This document shows, in pieces, positions 40,879-46,537 of a stretch of DNA of 46,537 nucleotides. The stretch comes from Caldilinea sp. CFX5 (GTDB taxonomy: Bacteria > Chloroflexota > Anaerolineae > Caldilineales > Caldilineaceae). Where the stretch lies: contig QWII01000078.1 in assembly GCA_021405325.1 (NCBI GenBank), positions 1 to 46,537 on the forward strand, read 5' to 3'. Each line of letters opens with the position of its first letter. Within the stretch, counting starts at the first letter, position 1. Position numbers and translations under genes: made by a program. The notes under the pieces are model-generated. The model ran no database searches, had not been told where the DNA came from, and saw nothing but the letters and a program-made list of their open reading frames with translations.

Positions 40879-41784
40879 ATGACCCAATCACCCAATCTAC
40901 CCATTCAAGCCAACAATGCCCTCTACTATTACCATGATCTGCCGCGCGCCACGCGTTTCTACCAGGAGCTACTGGGTTTTGAACTGGTGGAAGATTACGG
41001 CGTTGCTAAACTTTTCCAAGTTGCTGCGTCGTCCTACCTCATGTTGATCGACGGCAGCATTGGCCGGCACAGCGCCGACGAGCCGAAGACCGTCACCACC
41101 GCCTTCATCACCGATGAACTGGAAGGCTGGTATGACTACCTCTCGGCACAGACAGTGCCCATGCGCTGGGCATTCAACTACAAACCGGGCAAGCCGCACG
41201 ACGGCTTTGTTGCTATCGACCCGGAAGGCTACCTGCTCGAATTTGAACGCTTCAACCCACACCCCGAAAATGACAAATTGATGCCCTTCCTCGCTCTCCT
41301 GCCTTCGCTCTACCCGACTGCCGACCAAACGACCACGCGACCACGCGACCTCGGCGTCAAAGCCACCGTCACCTGGCTCTACTACCGCGACCTGGAACGG
41401 GCCGGGCGCTTCTGGCGGGAGGTAATGGGCAGCCAGGAAGTGGTCGATCAGGGCTTTGCCAAAATTTTCCCTACCTCCTACTCCGGCTTTATCGGCCCGG
41501 TGCGCGCCGGTGATGGGTTGCATCCCTACACTGAACAGAAGGGCGTCACCGTTTCGCTCTTTACGGATAAGATCGACGAATGGTTCGCCTACCTCCAACA
41601 GCAGCCCGATTTCGATCTACAAAATGAGGCCGTTATCCTCGAGATGGATCGGGTGCGCGACTTCCTCGGCTTCGACCCGGAAGGCTATTTTATCGAATTC
41701 GACGCCTTTATCGACCACCCGGGGAATGCGGGGTTGCGGGCGCGATTGGCGGCTGTACCGACTATATCAAGGCTGACAAGGTGA
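40879..41784 (+). CDS. Two-domain VOC (glyoxalase/dioxygenase fold) protein
   Basis: A 301-residue protein of two vicinal-oxygen-chelate modules in tandem. The first (about 10-130) starts NNALYYYHDLPRATRFYQEL and ends FVAIDPEGYLLEFERFNPHP. The second (about 155-290) starts VTWLYYRDLERAGRFWREVM and ends FLGFDPEGYFIEFDAFIDHP. Each module keeps the DPEGYxxEF end with the Glu metal ligand. The other ligand positions are less clear (HDL in the first module, YRD in the second). Family roles include lyases, isomerases and antibiotic resistance; none can be picked. GGAAA precedes the ATG. It is probably cotranscribed with the PLP enzyme 15 nt downstream. Confidence 0.82.
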   Translation: MTQSPNLPIQANNALYYYHDLPRATRFYQELLGFELVEDYGVAKLFQVAASSYLMLIDGSIGRHSADEPKTVTTAFITDELEGWYDYLSAQTVPMRWAFNYKPGKPHDGFVAIDPEGYLLEFERFNPHPENDKLMPFLALLPSLYPTADQTTTRPRDLGVKATVTWLYYRDLERAGRFWREVMGSQEVVDQGFAKIFPTSYSGFIGPVRAGDGLHPYTEQKGVTVSLFTDKIDEWFAYLQQQPDFDLQNEAVILEMDRVRDFLGFDPEGYFIEFDAFIDHPGNAGLRARLAAVPTISRLTR

Positions 41785-41799
41785 CAGGGTGAGTGGGTG

Positions 41800-42930
41800 A
41801 TGATGGCTTTCCGTGAACGGTTTCCGATTTTTCAAAAGAAAACTTATCTGAATAGTTGCTCACAAGGCGCGCTGTCGATTGATGTGCAACTGGCCTACGC
41901 CCAATACCTGCGTGATTGGGAGGAGCTTGGCTCGCCGTGGGAGCTGTGGGTGGAGAAATTAGAGGCAGTGCGCCATGCCTTTGCCGGACTGATCAATGCT
42001 GAGGCGGATGAGGTGGCGGTGACGGCGTCCGTTTCCCACGGCGTCAGCGCGCTGGCCAGTGCCTTGGATTTCAGCGGCAAACGCAACAAAGTGGTGGTGA
42101 GCGATTTTGAATTTCCCACCATCGGCCAGATCTGGGATGCGCAACGTCCACGCGGCGCCCGGATTGTCCAGGTGCCGGCTGCGGGCAACAGTATTCCGCT
42201 GGAACGCTTTGCCGATGCCATTGATGATGAGACGTTGATCGTCTCGATCACCCATGTCTGTTACCGCAACGGCGTCATGCTCGATGTGCCGGCGATTGTG
42301 GATCTGGCCCATCGCAAGGGGGCGCTGGTGCTGCTTGATGCGTACCAGACGCTTGGCACACAGCCCATTGATGTCAAAGCACTAAAGGTCGATTTCCTGG
42401 CGGGTGGTACGCTGAAATATCTACTGGCTTCTTCCGGTCAGGCGTATCTCTATGTGCGCAAAGCGTTGTTGCCGCTGCTCAACCCCAGTGCCGTAGGCTG
42501 GTTTGCTCAGGCTAATATCTTTGCCATGGATCACAAAGCGCATACGCCTTCACCCACGGCGCGCAAATTTGAAGCAGGTTCACCGCCGGCGCCCAATCTT
42601 TATGCAACACTGGCCGGTATCAAGTTGATCCAATCAATTGGCGTCGAACGTATTCAACGCGAAGTGAGCGAAATCACCGGGGCGATCAAGGAAGGGGCGA
42701 TGAAGCGGGGTTGGAATCTGGTTTCGCCGGTTGACCCCAGCAAACATGGTTCGCTCATCACCCTGCGTTCGCACAAAGTCGATTTGCTGGTCAAGTGGCT
42801 GGCGGAGGATGACATCATTGTTTCCAGTCGCGACAACAATCTGCGCATCTCCCCCCATTTTTACAACAACCAGGCGGATGTGAACCGGTTGATCGATTGT
42901 TTGACGAAGCATAAGCCGTTGTTGGTGTGA
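41800..42930 (+). CDS. Class V aminotransferase-fold PLP enzyme
   Basis: A 376-residue PLP-dependent enzyme of the class V (cysteine desulfurase/kynureninase-like) fold. The start FPIFQKKTYLNSCSQGALS is the substrate-entry region. Other marks are AVTASVSHGVSALASALD, VSDFEFPTIGQIW, SITHVCYRNGVMLDVP, LLDAYQTLGTQPIDV (Asp180, bonding the pyridine N), AGGTLKYLLASSGQAYLY (Lys206, Schiff base) and RKFEAGSPPAPNLYA. No Cys desulfurase active-site loop is visible. Two ATGs (41800 and 41803) are possible. The specific reaction is unknown. The VOC neighbour suggests a small-molecule pathway, possibly on an amino acid or a ring compound. Confidence 0.85.
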   Translation: MMAFRERFPIFQKKTYLNSCSQGALSIDVQLAYAQYLRDWEELGSPWELWVEKLEAVRHAFAGLINAEADEVAVTASVSHGVSALASALDFSGKRNKVVVSDFEFPTIGQIWDAQRPRGARIVQVPAAGNSIPLERFADAIDDETLIVSITHVCYRNGVMLDVPAIVDLAHRKGALVLLDAYQTLGTQPIDVKALKVDFLAGGTLKYLLASSGQAYLYVRKALLPLLNPSAVGWFAQANIFAMDHKAHTPSPTARKFEAGSPPAPNLYATLAGIKLIQSIGVERIQREVSEITGAIKEGAMKRGWNLVSPVDPSKHGSLITLRSHKVDLLVKWLAEDDIIVSSRDNNLRISPHFYNNQADVNRLIDCLTKHKPLLV

Positions 42931-43060
42931 AACATGTTGCGTGTTGCGTGAACCGGGGGACAAGCGGCTTGTCAGTCGTGAAGTATAGTTTTTAGCGAAG
43001 CATTTTGCAACCGAATCATCGACTATGACACACGCAACACGCAACACGCAACACGCAACA
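42931..43060. repeat. Word-repeat palindrome overlapping the methyltransferase start
   Basis: TGTTGCGTGTTGCGTG (42935-42950) pairs with the CACGCAACACGCAACA words at 43031-43060, about 80 nt away. The right arm is a run of four ACACGCA words. Confidence 0.65.
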
Positions 43061-43726
43061 TCACCTGCCTTTGACGCTCTGGTGGATCGGTTCCCTTTAG
43101 AGGTGGTTGATATATCCATCGGCGAGCGGCTGTGGCATGTCACCTGTGTCACCGATCAAGACGCCCTACTGGACGGCATTGTGGAGGTGGAGCATGTGCC
43201 CTATGGTTTTTTGCTCTGGGAATCGGCGGTGGCGGTGGCGCAGTTGTTGGTGCAGCGGGGCGACGAACTACCAGACAAACGGGTGTTGGAGTTAGGGGCA
43301 GGGGTTGGCTTGGCGGGTCTCGTGGCCCAAGCATTAGGGGCCACTGTCTGGCAAACCGACCATCGTGCCGATCTGCTGGTGCTGGCGGAACAGAACGCCC
43401 GCCAGAATCAAGTTCCTTTGCCCCACCAATTTCTAGCCGACTGGCGCACCTGGGCTCACACACCGCAATACGATTTTATCCTCGGCGCCGACATCCTCTA
43501 TGAGCGGGCCATGCACCAATATCTCGCCCCGATCTTTCGGCAAAATCTGGCCCCTGGTGGTCAACTTTTGCTGGCTGACCCTAGCCGCCCCCAGGCGTTA
43601 GAGCTAATTGCCCAACTGGAAAGCGAAGGCTGGCGCATCGACATCGCCATGCAGACGCTTCTGCTGCCACTCTTGAAACGCAATAATAAGCCGGTGAATG
43701 TGGCGTTGCTCACCTGCCAGCGGTAA
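43025..43726 (+). CDS. Methyltransferase of the METTL21/Methyltransf_16 type
   Basis: A 233-residue class I SAM methyltransferase. The post-I order is typical of the group that modifies protein lysines or small molecules: GFLLWESAVAVAQLL, then KRVLELGAGVGLAGLVAQAL (SAM-binding GAGxGLAG), VWQTDHRADLLVLAEQNA and YDFILGADILYERAMHQYLA. The GADILYE motif corresponds to the (D/G)AD(V/C)xY signature of Methyltransf_16. Residues 2-14 (THATRNTQHATSP) are translated from the CACGCAACA word repeat, so the N-terminus may be extended or the true start may be elsewhere. No ribosome-binding site is evident. A palindrome follows, converging with the lipid kinase gene. Confidence 0.82.
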   Translation: MTHATRNTQHATSPAFDALVDRFPLEVVDISIGERLWHVTCVTDQDALLDGIVEVEHVPYGFLLWESAVAVAQLLVQRGDELPDKRVLELGAGVGLAGLVAQALGATVWQTDHRADLLVLAEQNARQNQVPLPHQFLADWRTWAHTPQYDFILGADILYERAMHQYLAPIFRQNLAPGGQLLLADPSRPQALELIAQLESEGWRIDIAMQTLLLPLLKRNNKPVNVALLTCQR

Positions 43727-43741
43727 GTGGTTGAGAGATAC

Positions 43742-43814
43742 AAAGATTGAGAGATACAGAGATTAAGAGATTCGTCGCATCTAATCCCTTAATCTCTGTA
43801 TCTCTCAATCTCTT
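43742..43814. terminator. Word-repeat palindrome between convergent genes
   Basis: The left arm (AAAGATTGAGAGATACAGAG...) and right arm (...CTCTGTATCTCTCAATCTCTT) pair over about 31 bp with one or two mismatches and a 9-10 nt loop. Since both flanking genes end here, it may serve as a bidirectional terminator. Confidence 0.55.
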
Positions 43815-44817
43815 ACGCATACGTCCGCAGCATCGGATGCGTCGGGCGCAAGGCCGGCACGCCGCGCAGGTGGAATAAGTCTTTGGGGGTGGTGCTGGGC
43901 GCGAGGACGCGCAGACAGTTGGGTTGGATTTCGCAGGTGAAGGGAGTGGCGCCGCTGGGTTCGGCGTCCAGGTGAAAGGGAATGGCATTTTGTGCCTTGA
44001 CCGTCACCTGTCGGCAGCGACGAAAGATCACATTGGGGTCTTCGTCATGGTTTTTAAGGCCCACTTCCAGGGTAAACTTCAGCAGATCCGGCCAGTGACG
44101 ACCACGCAACAGCCAGACTTCAAAACGCCCATCATCCAAAATGGCCGGAGCATTCAAGCGCAATTCACCACCAGCGTAAAAGCGGCAATTGCTAATGTTG
44201 ATCAGCAAAAACTCATCTTCAATCGTCTCACCGTCAATGGTGACGCTGGCGGGTTGACCATTGCACTCCGGCAAGTAGCGTAAGGCTTTGGCGGCATACC
44301 CCAACGGGCCAAAGCGTTTAAAGAGCTTGGAGCGCGGCTCAATTCGTTCGACCAAATAGCCATCCGCCCCAGTGCTGGCCCAGAGCAACCAGTAGCGGCC
44401 ATTGTTGCACAGCCCCATGTCGGCCCGCTGAATCCGCCCACGCATGAGCGCTTCGGTCATTTGAAACAACGATTGGGGGCGCAAAATGTTAGGGCTTGTC
44501 CCGCCTAATTCACGGGCAAAGGAGTTAGCGGTTCCCAACGGCAAGACGGCCAGCACACTCTCGCTATGCACCAAGCCATTGGCGACTTCATTCAATGTGC
44601 CGTCACCGCCGGCAGCAATCACCAGGCCGCAATGGCTTTCCGCCGCCTGGCGCGCTAACACTGTGGCATGGCCAGGGTAGGCGGTCGGTTGTACGATGAC
44701 ATCCCAACCCCACTTACGCCAAAGATAGGCAACCTTGGGCACCCATTGCTCCCAAGAGCCGTAACCGGCATGGGGGTTATAAATCAATTGAACACGCGAT
44801 GATAGAAAGGCATTCAT
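43813..44817 (-). CDS. Diacylglycerol kinase-family lipid kinase
   Basis: A 334-residue enzyme of the DAGK/YegS/sphingosine-kinase family, which phosphorylates membrane lipids with ATP. The nucleotide-binding motif VIAAGGDGTLNEVANGL (about 66-82), the NPHAGYG start and LAVLPLGTANSFARELG are diagnostic. The C-terminal beta-sandwich (EDEFLLINISNCRFYAGG, DDGRFEVWLLRGRHW, DAEPSGATPFTCEI) includes the metal-ligand region. ATG 44817 overlaps the stop of the DnaK-like gene (ATGA), so it is translationally coupled to that chaperone. Whether it acts on diacylglycerol, phosphatidylglycerol or another lipid is not decided by sequence. Confidence 0.92.
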   Translation of the reverse strand: MNAFLSSRVQLIYNPHAGYGSWEQWVPKVAYLWRKWGWDVIVQPTAYPGHATVLARQAAESHCGLVIAAGGDGTLNEVANGLVHSESVLAVLPLGTANSFARELGGTSPNILRPQSLFQMTEALMRGRIQRADMGLCNNGRYWLLWASTGADGYLVERIEPRSKLFKRFGPLGYAAKALRYLPECNGQPASVTIDGETIEDEFLLINISNCRFYAGGELRLNAPAILDDGRFEVWLLRGRHWPDLLKFTLEVGLKNHDEDPNVIFRRCRQVTVKAQNAIPFHLDAEPSGATPFTCEIQPNCLRVLAPSTTPKDLFHLRGVPALRPTHPMLRTYA

Positions 44818-46537
44818 ACTTCGGCTTCAACCAGGAAATCGACCAGTTCATCGCTGGCGTTCTGTAGTTCTTCTTCATCACCAACTCTGGCCGCCTGATA
44901 GACATTGTCAATGGCGTCAACGATCTGTTCAGCCAGATCAGGGTCAAGGCTGGGCGTTTCCAAAACGTTGCGCGCCCGATCCAGCAAGGCCATGGTGGCT
45001 TCATCAAATTCAACTGCACCGGCGACTTCTTCCGCTTCTTCATCTTCTTCAACAGCAATGAGGTCGCCGTAGGCATCGAGCCTGGCCTGGCTGGCCGCAA
45101 TCTGATCGGGGGTCAAGCGCCGGCGTTCGGCATGCAGCCGTTCAGTCACTCGTTTGCCGCTGCCCCGCTCGGTAACAGTCACATCTAGAATGCCGTTGAT
45201 GTCTAGTTTGAAATTGACGGTGACATCGGCCAGCCCATCAGGGCGGTTGGCTTTGACATCTTCCACCATAAAGTCGCCCAGCAGCACATTCTGCGACGCA
45301 ACCGGGCTTTCCCCCTGGTAGACCTTGATGTGGATGCTCTCCTGACCCGGAAAGAGGGTGCTGAAAATCTCGCTCTTTTCGATGGGGATGGTGGCGTTGC
45401 GGTGAATCAGCGGCGCAAAATGATCGGTGTTGAGCCGTCCCGCCATGGTGATCTGCGCCGTTTCAATGCCCAGCGACATGGGCGTGACATCGACCAGAAT
45501 GGCGTCGATCTCTTCACCGGCGATAATGCCGGCCTGCACAGCAGCGCCCAATGCGACGGCGGCATCAGGGTCGATTTCAATGTGCGGATCTTGTTCCAGC
45601 CGGGCGGAAACCAACTCCCAGACCGCCGGAATGCGGGTCGAGCCGCCGACCAACAGGACGCGATTGATGTCACCGGCGGTTAAGTGGGCATCCGTCAGCG
45701 CCTGGTCGATGCTGGTGATGGTGCGATCGAGCAGATCCTGAATGGCCTCGGTAAATTCGGCGCGGCTCACTTCGCGGCGGATATGAAGCGGGTTGCCCTT
45801 GGCATCCTGGGCAATGTACTCCAGCGTCATCGTGGTGAAGGGCTGATCGGAGAGACGGATCTTGGCTTCCTCGGCTTCGCGCAAAAGGCGCGCCCACGCC
45901 TGATGCTGCTGCCGCAAATCAATCTGATGCGCCTCCTGAAATTCATCAGCCAGGAGGATCGCCAGCCGTTCGTCAAAATCATCGCCACCCAAAAAGTTGT
46001 CACCAGCCGTCGCTAACACATCGACGACACCCAGGTTCATTTCGATGATCGAGACATCAAAGGTGCCGCCGCCCAGGTCATAGACCAGGACGCGCAGATG
46101 CTCATCGGGGTCTACGCCAAAGCCGTAAGCCAGCGCAGCGGCAGTCGGCTCGTTGATGATGCGTTCCACCTGTAAGCCGGCAATGGCGCCCGCTTCCATG
46201 GTGGCCTGGCGCTGCACTTCGTTGAAATAAGCCGGCACGGTAATAACGGCGCGTTGAATTGGTTCGCCCAACGCCTCTTCCGCCGCCTGTTTGATTGTGC
46301 GCAGGATATAGGCGGAAATCTCCTGAGGCGTATAGGGCTTGCCGGCCATCGCCACGCTTTCGTCCTTGCCCATCTTGCGCTTGACCGAGCGAATCGTGCG
46401 CTCCGGAGCAATGACCCATTGGTTGCGCGCCGGTGTGCCGACCAACAACTCATTCTGCGGCGAAATGCCCACGACCGAGGGCAAGAGGCGCGCCCCCTGG
46501 ACATTGAGCAGCACCGGCGCCCCTTGTTGAATCACAC
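44814..46537 (-). CDS. DnaK-like Hsp70 chaperone, N-terminus beyond the window
   Basis: The coding sequence runs off the right edge. What is visible starts at [20 protein letters not shown], so about 10-20 residues are missing. The ATPase domain has [62 protein letters not shown] and [17 protein letters not shown]. The substrate domain has [12 protein letters not shown] and [14 protein letters not shown]. The lid is unusual: after [10 protein letters not shown] it has an acidic stretch ([20 protein letters not shown]) and then a short helical end, [11 protein letters not shown]. It lacks the Gly-rich tail and EEVD/EVxDK end of DnaK. It may be a second, specialised Hsp70. It is cotranscribed with a lipid kinase. 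Confidence 0.92.
   Translation of the reverse strand, partial: VIQQGAPVLLNVQGARLLPSVVGISPQNELLVGTPARNQWVIAPERTIRSVKRKMGKDESVAMAGKPYTPQEISAYILRTIKQAAEEALGEPIQRAVITVPAYFNEVQRQATMEAGAIAGLQVERIINEPTAAALAYGFGVDPDEHLRVLVYDLGGGTFDVSIIEMNLGVVDVLATAGDNFLGGDDFDERLAILLADEFQEAHQIDLRQQHQAWARLLREAEEAKIRLSDQPFTTMTLEYIAQDAKGNPLHIRREVSRAEFTEAIQDLLDRTITSIDQALTDAHLTAGDINRVLLVGGSTRIPAVWELVSARLEQDPHIEIDPDAAVALGAAVQAGIIAGEEIDAILVDVTPMSLGIETAQITMAGRLNTDHFAPLIHRNATIPIEKSEIFSTLFPGQESIHIKVYQGESPVASQNVLLGDFMVEDVKANRPDGLADVTVNFKLDINGILDVTVTERGSGKRVTERLHAERRRLTPDQIAASQARLDAYGDLIAVEEDEEAEEVAGAVEFDEATMALLDRARNVLETPSLDPDLAEQIVDAIDNVYQAARVGDEEELQNASDELVDFLVEAEV

Noticed and set aside
1..46537. Search for tRNA, rRNA or tmRNA genes
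   Set aside because: No cloverleaf with a TTC-containing T-loop and acceptor stem, and no rRNA-like stretch, was seen on either strand by eye; this is not a computed negative.

Overview
The window reads as chromosome from a GC-moderate bacterium, most likely a Chloroflexota (Caldilineae/Anaerolineae type). This is inferred from gene content and protein style: GTP-dependent PEP carboxykinase, bactofilin, tandem PspC domains, DUF4143 ATPase, DUF5678/retropepsin pair, Tat-lipoprotein sugar-binding protein, and the abundance of intergenic palindromes. I saw no rRNA, tRNA, CRISPR array, phage gene or complete insertion sequence. Several genes start at TTG behind strong Shine-Dalgarno sequences.

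Layout. Positions 1-2024 hold a truncated glycosidase-like gene and a gene graveyard: an endonuclease/exonuclease/phosphatase gene broken by deletion, a MerR/GyrI-like fragment and the C-terminal half of an aldo/keto reductase, with an intact cytidine deaminase between them. Next come pckG (2470-4302), an antitoxin/PIN-toxin pair whose toxin is split by a small palindromic element (4571-5387), a CocE-type hydrolase, an HD phosphohydrolase and a secreted TIMP-like protein. A two-gene operon at 9301-11131 is doubly broken: the CoaB-like gene carries a 91-bp element with a 9-bp target duplication, and argC carries an in-frame amber codon. Then follow a giant Asp-box propeller with a C-terminal LysM (11333-14833), a 72-bp perfect palindrome before a DUF4143 ATPase, a four-carbon acid-sugar kinase, a secreted prealbumin-fold protein and an AroE-like protein.

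Metabolic core. Genes from 20570 to 26494 on the minus strand encode DhaK, DhaL, GlpK, DhaM, HPr and PTS enzyme I. Together they form a complete chain for PEP-dependent phosphorylation of dihydroxyacetone plus ATP-dependent phosphorylation of glycerol. No sugar EII component is present here. A good sigma70-like promoter lies upstream of dhaK, and a second, divergent one serves prs-bactofilin-plsY.

Right part. A three-gene operon (small membrane protein, DUF2071 protein, UV-damage endonuclease), a PspC protein with a strong terminator, a cellulase-like TIM-barrel protein, a DUF5678/retropepsin pair, an ABC sugar importer lacking its ATPase, two AXE1-type esterases (one apparently catalytically dead), a VOC protein with a class V PLP enzyme, a methyltransferase, a diacylglycerol-kinase-like enzyme and a DnaK-like chaperone running off the right edge.

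The most distinctive signal is the palindromic DNA. There are two small mobile-element families with different terminal repeats but the same inner hairpin. A five-copy hairpin family keeps an invariant loop while its arms vary compensatorily. Other palindromes are built from short repeated words. Two insertions can be undone on paper to restore perfect reading frames.
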